DNA of 64,000 nucleotides from Nomia melanderi (taxonomy: Eukaryota; Arthropoda; Insecta; Hymenoptera; Halictidae). Position numbers and translations under genes: made by a program. The stretch covers positions 5,604,001-5,668,000 of the forward strand of contig NC_135003.1 of the NCBI RefSeq assembly GCF_051020985.1, given 5' to 3'. The stretch's first letter is position 1. The number at the start of each line of letters is the position of its first letter. Below the pieces are notes generated by a model that saw nothing but the letters and a program-made list of their open reading frames with translations, did no database searches and had not been told where the DNA came from. This document shows positions 36,003 through 47,400 of the stretch, piece by piece.

Positions 36003-38804
36003 CCAATTTTTTCTAATGTAAAACTGAAGAAAATGTTGGATTTAATGCTTGTTATCGCTGAAGATCTGGATCGGTATCTTGAGAAGGAAACTATGGGTAA
36101 GTATTCATGCAGTGTAAGTACATCGGCAAATATATTTCTCTTCGACCCGTTAACTTAGAGTACGGTGTTGGATTCGTGGTGAAGATTTTGTATAGGGTTA
36201 ATATTATAAAAAAACTGTCTCCTACAAATAACAAACTCTCCAATACAATGGAATTGCTTGAATATATTTTTCAGATAACGGTAAGGTATTGAAGCTAAAA
36301 GAAGTATGTGCTAGCTTTACTACCGATATGATCGGCAGCACCGTGTTTGGTCTGCGAGTAAATTCATTGGAAGATAGCGAAGCACCGTTCCGACAATTCG
36401 CCAGAAAAATGTTCGATTTCAACGATTTTATACGTTCCATCGAACTTTTTCACATATTTTTCATGCCGTCCTTAACTAAATACACTGGTGCTAGATTCTT
36501 TAGCAAAGAAGGCAGCGTTTTCCTTCGGTCCATTTTTTGGGATATAGTCAATGAACGTATGGCATCAGGGGAAAAAAGGAACGATCTTATCGATATTCTG
36601 ATTGAAATGCAACGAGCTCACGAAAATCAAGGCGATCTTGGCGGATTCAGTAAGATATTTCTGCAGCATTTTATTCCTTTCAGATACCTAGATACTACAA
36701 AATTTGCTTTATTCTCGAATGTAACTTGTTTTTTAAAACCAGATTATTTAAGTTATATTCATTCGCAGCATACATGAATGTGTAAAATATAATATGAGTT
36801 TATATTATAGTTTTTAAATTTTAAGTCATGCGACCATTAGTTTCCTTAAGAAATGTTCCTTACATCCGAACAAGCAAGTCGAATAATACAGAAATTCCAA
36901 TTTTTATATGTTACTGAAAGTGTAGAAAAAATATTATAAAGGTTTACAATTACTCGCTTACAAATATTTACAATCAATTTGAGATGAAACAATAGACTAG
37001 TTTATCCAGAATTGTCATAATTGTATTCTCGCAATGGTGGGTGAAAAGAAATATTCTCAAGATTATTAGACGCCAAACATTTATTTACTTAATTTAGTGA
37101 CTTCATGATACTAATGAGAGAAACAATGTATGCTTGTAATTTTCGAGTGCTTTAGACTTGTATTTTCAGTATCAATGTAATTTTATTCGATTCCCGTTAC
37201 AGCATTCAATGGCGACGATTTAGTGGCGCAGGCTGCAATTTTCTTTACTGCCGGTTTTGAAACTTCTTCTACCACTATATCCTTTTCGCTTTACGAGCTC
37301 GCATTGAATGAAGAAATACAAACAACTTTGAGGAAGGAAATCCGGGAAGCCCTCAAGGAAACCGATGGAAAAATTACCTATGAATTGGTATGTATTACAG
37401 TTTACATATCACTGATTAATTAATGAAACGGACGTGATTTGTGGGACCTATGAATATGACACGATTTGTCGATAGTGTCACTAAACAAACGAGATTTATA
37501 GTATGTGGCATTTAATAAGTTTTTATTCTTGACTGTCTGCTCGTCACGAATTGAAGAGTTTTTCTAGAAAACACCGTAAGTACTGAAACTTCACAAATTT
37601 TTATTTTTATTATTCTGTACTACGGAATTTAATCGTAATTTTCCTTTTTGTAAATGGCCATCATCAATGGTACTGATAATGTTGAAATTTGACATCATTA
37701 TGACATAATAGGATAGTACCTTTAATATGACTTTAAGTAATTCTCCTTTTCCTACTGAAAAATTAGAAGTTTGAAACTTACTTAGAAATGAAGGATCGCT
37801 TCCTGAAAAAATGGAACTATTTCCTCTAAACATTACTATTTTGTTATTGTAAACATTTTTACTTCATTCTAGTAGCAGAACAAATTTTTTTACAGATTTC
37901 GTTACTGTACTGTGACTTGAAATACAAGCAGTATATATATTTAAAAAACGTTGTCAATAAATTCCCAGGGATTGGTTTTTTGCCATTACGCTGGAAAGAA
38001 CCCTTAACATCCTTATATGTTGAAGATGTATGAAGTAAGCACGTCTCTTTCACAGATTACGACACTGCCGTACCTTCATATGGTTGTCTCAGAAACCCTT
38101 CGCAAGTATCCACCGGTAGCATTTGTGGATCGTGTCGTAACCACCGATTATAAGATTCCCAATTCTGATTTGGTGATTGAGGAAGGTACTCCAGTATACA
38201 TATCTATGATGGGCCTGCACTATGATCCAGAATATTTCCCTGAACCGGAGAAATACGACCCCATGAGATTCAGTGAGGAAAGGAAGAAAACGAGGCCAGC
38301 TTTCACTCACTTACCATTCGGCGAAGGACCTCGCGTTTGTATCGGTTCGTAACTTCTCTATCAATGTGGCTTGGTGTTGATAATTATTATTTATAACTAT
38401 TATAAATAAAAAAGCGACATTTTCCTGTACTGTGTCAATAGAAGGCCAGTGCACCTATGCCTTGCTCGCTTCTAGCCAGACCCGACTTAATTTATAAGGA
38501 GCATCCTCTAAAACTTTAACACTCGTCTCAACGTCTAAGGCACGGGTCTACCTGACTGCCTTATTGACGAGTCTACCGGTAGATCCCGGATGAAACGCTC
38601 ACTCCCTCTCTCCTCTTCATTTATTATAATATAATAATATTTCAATGATATAATATAACAATATTTCAGTAATATAATGTAATAATATTTCGATACTTTC
38701 GATACTTTAAACAATTTGTTCCTATTACACAGTTGTCGGACTCTTTTAGTCTTCTGGAGAACCATAATTATAACTATGAATGATAATTTATCAATAGTAT
38801 TATA
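36003..38804. repeat. Identity tract with gene D (51335-54137)
   Basis: About 2.8 kb, introns included, that I read as identical to gene D apart from one T in a homopolymer (six T here, seven in D, near 37976-37981). Outside the tract the two copies differ markedly. On the left there are about 20 substitutions and a 5-nt deletion in 418 bp of exon 1. On the right there are two substitutions at 38805 and 38807, several in exon 5, and a clearly diverged 3' flank. This is the pattern of a gene-conversion tract. Confidence 0.85.
38410..38765. other. Intron 4 segment particular to C and D
   Basis: Intron 4 of C and D is 484 bp and unlike intron 4 of A and B. It contains a GC-richer part (about 38440-38610) and about three imperfect AT-rich units of roughly 25 bp built on AATATTTC (38625-38705). 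The GC-richer part may be a decayed insertion, but I see no clear ends or target duplication. Confidence 0.35.
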
Positions 38805-38874
38805 AATCCATAATGTATTCTGTTTCAGGACTCCGATTGGGTCTCATGCAATCAAAACTTGATTTAATCCAAAT

Positions 38875-39033
38875 TGTAGGATATTCACATGTACACAATG
38901 TATGGTGGACCGACGTGCCCGCGATCGACGCGTGTTTCATTTGTTGTCCTCAGAGATATTTTTGTAGCCGTCCTGCGATGGCAGTCTTTACGCGGATATG
39001 GTCCGAATAAAGCGTGCTGCTGTAGACATTACA
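38875..39033 (+). repeat. Left LTR, 159 bp
   Basis: Starts TGTAGGATATTC and ends GACATTACA. It contains an AATAAAG polyadenylation-like word. It carries about 16 extra bases (around 38912-38932, a GC-rich stretch) compared with the right LTR, plus several substitutions. It is followed after GT by TGGCGACGAGGATA, in the place and form of a primer-binding site. Confidence 0.9.
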
Positions 39034-39144
39034 GTTGGCGACGAGGATATACAGTGAAATATTAGTGAATCGGTGAACAAAGTGGGACCGAGGATCGTGA
39101 TTCAAAAAGCTCAGAGAAATAACGGAAATCAAGAAATACCAAAA

Positions 39145-39600
39145 ATGGCGACGGCAATTGGCTCGACAAACGAGTACATTAAGAATGAAAATTGGACAAT
39201 ATGGTTCGAGAGGTTGGAACAGTATTTTTTGGCAAACGATGTCTAATACGATTCACTGAATTCGCACAACAATTCGCTGAATTGTTGACGATAATGAAAA
39301 AACACACGGAACCTACACCAAATGTGATTCTCGAGCGCTACATATTTAAACAATGTCGGCAACGGGACGACGAGGATATAAAAGCCTTCATAGAATAATT
39401 GAAGAGAGTCTCAACGCATTGCAATTTTGGGGAAGATCAACAAGACAGCATGCGAGACTAATTTGTGTGGGGACTCCGAGCAAAAGCATTGCAAAAACGT
39501 CTACTGCGGAGAAAAGACTTAACTTCAACAAGGTGACAGAGATGGCCACAGCATTCAAATCGGCGAACCGAGGCGCAGCAGGTATTCACAAAACGGAATA
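39145..39600 (+). pseudogene. Retrotransposon gag remnant
   Basis: ATG at 39145 opens 33 codons with the pattern WTIWFERLEQYF found at the start of many gypsy-type Gag proteins, then a TAA at 39244. Gag-like sequence continues in other frames (ERYIF, DIKAFIE) to about 39600. Multiple stops and frame changes show it is dead. Confidence 0.75.
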
Positions 39601-39609
39601 GACCGGAAC

Positions 39610-40218
39610 GTGGGCCAAGCAACCGTCAACCACATCTCCGACAATAGAAAGACGAAACTGGGCGGATCGCGATCATCATGGGATAATCGTAATAATAATC
39701 AAGGCAAGAAAGAATGTTTTCGTTGCGGTAAAGACAATCATGTTGCTTCAAATTGTAGATTTCGCGATTATAAATGCAATAAATGTAATAAAATAGAACA
39801 TCTCACGAGGGTTCGCAAAACGAAAAGGCCGGGAAACGGAAATAAAGGCGCGGAAAATTTTAAGGGAAAAAGGCAAAAGCGAAACGCGAATAACCAAAAT
39901 TTCTTATCTGAGTGCGAAGATTTAAATGATAATTGGGATAAGGTTTTTCGAATCGCGGAAGAATCGAGCGAGAATATTAACAATGTTATGCCTTATGAGA
40001 TAATGTTAAATGTAGAGAATAATGAAATAACGTTCGAAATAGACACGGATTCACCGATATCCGCAATTTCCGCGAAGTTTTTTGAGAATTCGGTATTAAG
40101 TAAAGCGACGTTGCATAGAACCAATCGAAAGTTCAAAAGCTATTCGGGCGACCCTATTGTACCTTGCGGTATTCTGATAGTCGAGGTTAAGCACAATAAT
40201 AAATGTCATAAGTTATAA
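39610..40218 (+). pseudogene. Gag zinc knuckle and protease region
   Basis: One frame holds a CCHC knuckle (C-F-R-C-G-K-D-N-H-V-A-S-N-C) and a second, damaged one in which the last Cys is Arg. A basic Asn-rich linker follows, then an aspartic-protease region whose active-site triad reads DTD rather than DTG (FEIDTDSPISAIS). The frame ends in TAA, and protease/RT linker sequence with a GRDWL motif resumes at 40228. The DTG to DTD change would inactivate a normal aspartic protease. Confidence 0.8.
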
Positions 40219-40227
40219 TTATTTGTC

Positions 40228-41640
40228 TTGCCTAGCACAAGTTTGCCAATAATTGGCCGAGATTGGTTATCAAGTATGAACATTTTGAAAGAAGGAAAAC
40301 AGGAAAGTGTAAAAACCATAAAAATAGGAAATAGCGGGAATTGCAGTGTGGATTATATTTTGAGGGAATTCGACGACGTATTTTCAGATGAGTTAGGCAA
40401 ATATACAAAAGGTAAATTGAAATTACATTTAAAGGAAAATGCGATACCAGTTTTTCTAAAACCACGTCCAGTGCCGTACGCTATGCGAGAAAAAATCGAA
40501 ACCGAGTTGGGTAGGTTAGTTAATGAGGGAATTTTAGCACCGGTGGAAAGTAGTGATTGGGCAACGCTGATAGTGCCAGTTTTGAAAAGCAATGGTCAAA
40601 TCCGTATGTGCGGAGATTATAAGGTCACTTTAAATCCTAACCTAAAAACCGATAGATATCCTGTTCTGCGAATTTAGGATTTATTTGCAAATATTAAACC
40701 CGGACTAGCAATAACGAAAATTGATATGTCTCAAGTGTATCAGCAAGTGGAATTAGAGGAGGAGTCTCGACCTTTTACCACGATTTCAACTCATAAGGTG
40801 TTATTTGTTTGCAAAAGGTTAAGTTTCGGAATTTCCTCTGCCCTCGGTTTGTTTCAAAGGGAAATTGAAAAGCTACTTGTGGGAATTGAAGGGGTTGTTG
40901 GATTTTTCGACGATATTCTGATAACGGGGGAAACAAAAAAAACATGATAAGCGGTTAAGAGAAGTTTTACGCCGTTTAAAAGAAGCGGGATTGAAATTGA
41001 ATAAAACGAAATGTAAATTCGCGGTGGATGGAGTAAATTTTCTGTGGTACAAATTGAGTCAAAAGGGTATTCAAGTATCGAATGAGAGGATTGAGGCGAT
41101 TTTGAAAATTAAAGAACCAAACTCGGTGGTTGAATTGCAGTCCTTTTTGGAAATGATTAATTATTATTCTAAATTTATCAGAAATTATTCATCAATGATT
41201 CATCCGCTTTATAAATTACTGCAAAAAGATAAAAAATGGAAATGCACTCCGGAATGCAAAAGGGCATTCATGGAGGCAAAAAAGAGTCTCACTTCGTGTG
41301 AAGCTTTAATGCTTTACGACGAGAAATTGCCACTAAAAATCACAACGGACGCTTCACGATTCGGAATTGGTGCAGTTTTGTCGTATGTTCTTGAGGGTAA
41401 TATTGAACGCCCAGGTGCTTTCGCTTCGCGTACTTTAACCAAGGCTGAAACAGATTATTCGCAGCAAGATCGGGAAGCATTGGGATTGGTTTTCGGGGTC
41501 AAAAAATTCCATTAATTTGGTTATGGAAGACATTTTCTTTTGGAAACAGATCACAGACCATTAACTTTCATTTTCGGGAAGAAAAAGGGATTGCCACAAG
41601 TGGCAGCGTCACGTGTACAACGCTGGAGCGTATTTTTGTT
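40228..41640 (+). pseudogene. Reverse transcriptase and RNase H of the element
   Basis: Shows the GRDWL linker, then RT motifs: LVNEGILAPVESSDWA, RMCGDYK, a stop at 40675-40677, KIDMSQVYQQV, SFGISSALGLFQREIE and the catalytic FFDD at 40903-40914 (YxDD family). A further frame change follows at about 40940. From 40991 the thumb/connection region (LQSFLEMINYYSKFIRNYS) leads to RNase H (ITTDASRFGIGAVL, SRTLTKAETDYSQQDREAL). It breaks off after a TDHRPL-type segment near 41555. Recognisable but interrupted at least three times. Confidence 0.9.
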
Positions 41641-42063
41641 GGGGTACGACTATGAAATCAGATTTATTTAGGGGAAGGATAATGGGAGCGCAAATTTCTT
41701 ATCACGTTACGTCCAACGAACTAAAAATACGGTTGAAAAAGAAGCTGATAATGATTTTACGTATTAAAATTTTGTTACAAATGGAATTAAAGTCATTTCA
41801 GTAGAAGTCAAGTTTAGAAAGTAAAACCGACGTTGTAACTCAAAAGGAGATCGTTGAAGAATCGAAATCTGTAAACGGACCTGTTGCGATGCCACAGTCA
41901 AATAATGTACATATGTGACATTAATGCGAACACTTCTAATGTTAAGGCGGACGCTTCGCAAAAGCCAGCGTCCACTCTTCCGGCGATTGTTCCACGCCGT
42001 TCAATGCGAATTAAGAAAACGCGAGAAATTTTTAGGTTATAAGCCAAATTAAGTGCGGAGGAT

Positions 42064-42206
42064 TGTAGGATATTCACATGTACACAATGTATGGTGGACC
42101 GGCGCGTGTTTCATTTGTTGTCCACAGAGACATTTTTGTAGCCGTCCTGCGACAGCAGTCTTCACGCGGCATGGTCCGAATAAAGCGTGCTGCTCTAGAC
42201 ATTACA
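42064..42206 (+). repeat. Right LTR, 143 bp
   Basis: Starts TGTAGGATATTC, ends GACATTACA, and is preceded by a purine-rich AGTGCGGAGGAT in the position of a polypurine tract. It differs from the left LTR by the 16-bp length difference and about 7-8 other positions (roughly 5%), which indicates an old insertion. Confidence 0.9.
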
Positions 42207-42332
42207 CAAATTGTGAGCAAATACGAGGTGTCTCCTTGCAAAGAAACAATTAGTCCGTTGGCTATGAACCCAAAAGCAATATTTACCACAGCGCTAAATG
42301 ACATACACTTGTACGTTCGGAAGATTAGTTAG

Positions 42333-43120
42333 TTCAGTGGCTGCTTAAATCGTCTGTGATATCGATAGTTGTGCAGAATACGAATGCAACAGTTTTCATA
42401 AAATGGACAGGTGTCGTAGAAATCGATATTTTTAACAACTTTTTGCTAGAAGCAAGAAAACAATTTAATTCATTTATGAATTCTTCATCTTTATTAAAAG
42501 AAACAATGATACTAACCTGTCATGTTATTTATGTAACAACATGTTAAAAATATTGTGTATAGGATAATAATTAGACAAAAATCGAACAATGTAGATATTC
42601 TGGAAGTTTATATCATACTAACAACATAGAAGTGTCAGTATTACAATACATCACCATACGCTAGTTTAAAACACCACTTTCACTTAATGTCTGTTATGAA
42701 CCAAGCATACTTACATTGTTTTTAATTATTTATACATAGTAATTACAATATATTTTATCATCGTCACAGTTGTTTAAGAATTCCCTTTTTTAAATAAATG
42801 TTGAGCTTTCCTTCTATGCATATCCTTGGTTACACTTCAGTTATCTAGTTGCAAAAATTAAAAATGTAATATTTAGTTTACTTCCATATTGTGAAAAAAC
42901 GTAATTAAATTACGAAAGTTGATATGTCGCATTAATGGTTGAGATGGAAATATTGGACTCAGAATGTAAGTTTTCGTAAAATGAAATATTCGTATTTCGC
43001 GCAGTACTACATGTTTATTCTTATATTTTATTAATATATCGGTCTGGCTTTGTCGATTTTAAGGAAATGGACCTTCAATTTTACAAATTTTGTATTACAT
43101 TACCTATCTATGTCAAAAAA
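42333..43120. other. 3' flank of pseudogene C
   Basis: 42333 to about 42640 aligns with the 3' flank of gene D (54329-54628) with visibly more differences than the identity tract. Where D carries a 232-bp TTAA-flanked element, C reads straight through (ATACTAACAACATAG). The remainder is AT-rich with nothing recognised. Confidence 0.5.
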
Positions 43121-44430
43121 TATTCTTTACGAAGAATATAAATTAATGAATTATAATACTCTGATCCACAGTCTTTAGTATCTGCTTATTTCATTTAAAA
43201 GTCAAGAGTATTTGACCTTTTTTAGATAAGCTTCACCTTATAACTTTATGCTAAATTATCGCATTATCGGTTCCCCTGTACGAAAAATTTATACGTCACT
43301 AAATATGCCGTTTAATAAAGAGGGACTTCTTCACTGATGTCAAATCACGCAGTTCGTTAACATACGAACACTGTTCGTGCTCGTGGAACATTGTGCGCAA
43401 TTTAGTGCTTATAATCAGTGCAACTTTAGAGACTTTCACTTCTGAAGAGTAAATATATTAACCTTAAAAATGATTGTTTATTAAAGAAATTAATATTGTC
43501 GATACTATTGCATGTTTCTAACAGTATGTTATTTATCGTGTGTGTAACAGTTTTCTTATAGCAAGTATATTATCAAATTTTCCTTCATTACTCAGAAGAG
43601 AAATTCAGGTTTCTTATCATTCTGCCATGCATTGCGCTTACGTTATTTCTTTACGTTGGTTCATAATGCAACAAGCAACATGTCATTGGTGATGCATTTC
43701 AAACTGGTTTGACTGTACAGAGGATATACTGTACTTGTAATGGTCACCTTCTTTTCGAAAAACTCGAGATTAACACTTTGAATAATATATATGCATGTAT
43801 TTCTGACTAATTTTGATAAAGAACGGTGCCATAATTAATATTGAATTACGAATAACGATAATGGACATTTGTTTTGAGAAAAATTATGTCAAAAATATAG
43901 AATAAGATCTGCTTCTCTGAAACTACGTCCTCTAAAACATACAATTTCAATATTTAGCACACCCACATGTGATTAATCACAGGCGAAAAATATTCAGATT
44001 CAATATTTTAAAAAACAAGACAACCCGTAAATAAGTTGTATTATGCATTGCATAATCTCTTTATTCTTGGCTGTGCACATTTTACTAACTATATTGTATC
44101 CAAGTACACGCAACAAATATTCGCACTTATTTTTTTTCAAAAAGACGTTTTTAAATTAGCAAAAAGTTCATGTAGGATCATACTTCCAATACAGAAGTCA
44201 CCGTTTAGAGGACACTGTGTATAATTGTTTCGTAATTGTCGCACTGTGTTTCTAAGAACCAATTTTCATTACTTATTAAACATTTTTAATTTTTGTGACA
44301 GTATTAATATAATAAAATTAGCACATCCATAAGACCCTTCTAACGATAATTGATTCTAAGAAATGTTCCACAGGACAAATTGCAGGAATTACTTGCGATT
44401 TAAATAAAAAAAATAATTTTTATCCATCAG
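43121..44430 (+). promoter_or_regulatory. Upstream region of gene B
   Basis: Aligns with the upstream region of gene A (28830-29827). It keeps the putative initiator context at 43411-43420 and the 5'-UTR acceptor ending at 44430. A 306-bp stretch, 43668-43973, is present here and absent from A, where the flanks join as TTCGTAATTAATCAC. Either B gained it or A lost it; no clear terminal repeats were found. The rest from 43975 to the ATG is nearly identical to A. Confidence 0.35.
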
Positions 44431-44441
44431 GTGCTTCCAAA

Positions 44442-47400
44442 ATGGCACTCATCACCCCATATTGGGGTCTAGATGGCATCCTTATTCTCTCGTCGCTTCT
44501 CATCGCTGCATACTTGTATGCAACCAGAAAATTTAGATACTGGGCTAAAAGGGGCGTCCTGGAATTTCCACCGACGCCATTCATTGGAAATTTTAAGGAT
44601 TGTCTTTTACTTAAACAATCGGCTTCGGATTTCGCGAAGAAACTGTACGACAATGGCAAAGGATTACCTTATGTGGGATTCTATATTTTCGACAAACCAT
44701 TCTTGCTAGCTCGGGATCCTGAGCTTGTGAAGAATATCTTGGTGAAAGACTTCAACGTATTCAGTGACAGATACGCATGTGCGGATGTAAACGATCGACT
44801 GGGATACGCGAATGTGATCTTAATGAAAAATCCTGGCTGGAAGGTATTAAGGTCAAAGCTGACACCCATTTTCACTTCCGGGAAATTGAAGAAAATGTTC
44901 GAATTGATGAATATGGTCGCTGATGAATTGGATCTGTACCTTGAGAAACAAAATTTAGGTTGGTATAGTTTATAAGGCTTATGTAATAAATGAGGCTAAT
45001 ATTAATAATTGTCGCTTAATATTTTTAATATGCGCGGCTTTTTAGGATTATGTAATTAACAACGCATAATAATTACACGCTCATTTATTTATTTATTAAA
45101 TTATTTTTAATTAATTTATCTTTCAAAGAGTAAGCTGTCATGGTTTTTTATTGTTTTGTTAACGAATATTTACTGTTAAGGACGTGGTATATTTTGATAT
45201 ATCTTAATACATTACAGTTGTAAATAAATAACGTCGCGAACAAAAATTTAATTCTTAATCATATATAAAATACATACGTGTTTTTCATGATTTATAAAAT
45301 TTCTAGAATGATTAATAAAACATTCTGACTTACTATTGGATAAGGTTATTAGATCCCAATTCATAGAAATATTAGAATATTTACATTTATTATGATATAT
45401 CACTCGGTACAAACTTTTTTTCAACTGCGTATTTTCAAGTATACATTGCACAAAATAGAAAACAAGTAAAAACTTAATTTTAATGTTTCAACTATTTTAT
45501 TCCGGAATATTTTCTATAAATGTTAGTAGTCATATTGTTGAAAATTTTACGCAGATCAGGATAAGGTGATGGAAATGAAAGAACTTTGCGCTAATTTCAC
45601 CACGGACCTGATCGGCAGCACTGCGTTTGGCTTACGAGTGAATTCTGTGCACGATCAGAATGCAGCGTTCCGTCGTTATGGTAGAAAAATTTTCGACTAC
45701 AACGTATTCCGTGGCATGGAGTTCCTAATAATATGCTTTATGCCGCACTTAACCAAATACACTGGCGCTAAATTCTTTGGCAAGGAAGCCAGCAATTTCC
45801 TTCGTACTGTTTTCTGGCAAGTGATCGACGAACGAATGGCATCGGGAGAAAAAAGGAACGATCTCATCGACCTTCTGATTGAACTTAAGCAAAAGTACGG
45901 AGATCAGGAAGAAATCGAAGGTTTCAGTAAGTAGTTATTTTAATAATTTAATCATTCTTATTTGTTGTATACGTTATGGACAATTAAACTATTTATTTAT
46001 TAAATTGATTATTTAAAAGTCAGTAATGCTTCATTCAATTGTTTCTATTATTTTCTATCCGTTAATTCTGAGATGAAAAGTGTACTCAGAATAAGAATAA
46101 AAAATATTAGGAAAAGATTAGAATACTCGTATTCTTTAAAAGGTAAATGAATTATGTATTTAATATAAAAAGAAATAGTCCGCATCTTCGATGTGTTTAC
46201 TTAGCTGCAACGTCAAGGCATTATATATCATTATGATCAAGTAGTAATATTTTCGATCTTTCTATATGTTTTCTGTATTAATCAGGTTTCGTTTAATTCG
46301 TGTTACAGAATTCAGTGGCGATGATTTGGTGTCGCAGGCGGCTGTTTTCTTTAGTGGTGGCTTCGAAACTTCCTCTACCACAATGTCTTTCACTCTTTAC
46401 GAGATGGCGTTGAACTTAGAAGTACAAAAAACTTTGCGGGAAGAAATACTGAAAGCACTTGAGGAAACTGGTGGAAAAATTACGTATGATATGGTATGTT
46501 ATATAACTTATAGTTTACAGATCGTTCACTAATCTGTAAAGTGTATCTGACTTGCAAAATTAATCATTATGATATAACCGGTTATGTAACATTTACACTA
46601 CGTTTCTCATACGTTGTTGCACATTAAATTTGCAACGGTCACACTTATGTCGTAGTAGGATAATCAAAATGTAATTTAAAATCTAATACATGTGAATTTA
46701 ACGTTTCGCACTGAAGAGTGATTCTCAATCGCAGTAAAATTACAGAGTTTGATGAAATGAAGCTTTAGATTACTCAAGTAACTTTCATTGGTATTACACA
46801 AATATGTAATCATTTCATGGTATTACACAAATATGTAATCAAGTTATCAGGAATTAACAGTAGTAAAACAGGGATTGAGTACTAAATAATAAGAACACAT
46901 TCGAGCACTCTAGTTTTGTCCCGATTATTACGTCTGAAGCAAGCAACTAAGTAATGAATAATTAATGATAGTTATCATTGACCTTGCCTTTTCTGTTATA
47001 GATAATATGTATAAATTTAGAATGAATAATACAAAAAACTAAGTATTATGTCAATTTTCACTTTATGAAAACCTTGAATTGTTTTGAAAAGAATCCTGTA
47101 CTGATTTTTGTATTATATAAACTGAGACCTCCGAATACTTTATTATACAAACTGTATCTAACATAATTAATAAACCTGTATATTTTACAGTATGTATAAA
47201 GGAGACGTATCTTTCTTACAGATTGTGACACTGCCATACCTTGACATGGTAGTTTCAGAAACCCTTCGCAAGCATCCACCGCTAGGATTTCTGGATCGAG
47301 TCGCATCGACCGACTATAAAGTCCCCAATTCTGATTTGGTGATTGAGAAAGGTACTCCAGTGTACATTTCTATGACAGGGATGCACTATGACCCAGAATA

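Larger units (their letters stand above)
38875..42206 (+). mobile_element. Ty3/gypsy-type LTR retrotransposon, defective, 3332 bp
   Basis: Inserted in exon 5 of pseudogene C with a 5-bp target duplication CAAAT (38870-38874, 42207-42211). LTRs begin TGTAGG and end TTACA. The internal order gag, protease, reverse transcriptase, RNase H is visible. Breaks include several stops and frame changes. The integrase core is missing: only about 300-400 bp separates RNase H from a basic tail (41941-42040, RRSMRIKKT) like the end of gypsy Pol. About 3.3 kb against roughly 5 kb for intact relatives, so it cannot move by itself. The short LTRs and CCHC Gag suggest a mag-like lineage; that is inference. Confidence 0.92.
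35585..42332 (+). pseudogene. CYP6AS-like pseudogene (copy C), split by a retrotransposon
   Basis: Same five-exon plan as gene D: exon 1 35585-36096, exon 2 36275-36649, exon 3 37203-37387, exon 4 38056-38344, exon 5 38829-38874 continuing at 42212-42332 after the retrotransposon. Lesions seen: start codon GTG instead of ATG; in-frame TAG at 35684-35686 and TGA at 35729-35731; a 5-nt deletion near 35960 relative to D; a 3.3-kb insertion in exon 5; and loss of the upstream acceptor by the inverted duplication. Exons 2-4 are undamaged and read as identical to gene D, including AGFETSS, ETLR and the heme loop FGEGPRVCIG, because of an identity tract covering 36003-38804. No functional protein can be made from exon 1 to exon 5. 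Confidence 0.93.

Noticed and set aside
36289..36777. Exon 2 frame of copy C as part of a functional gene
   Set aside because: The frame is intact only because it is identical to D. Exon 1 lacks a start and carries stops, and exon 5 is split, so no working enzyme results.
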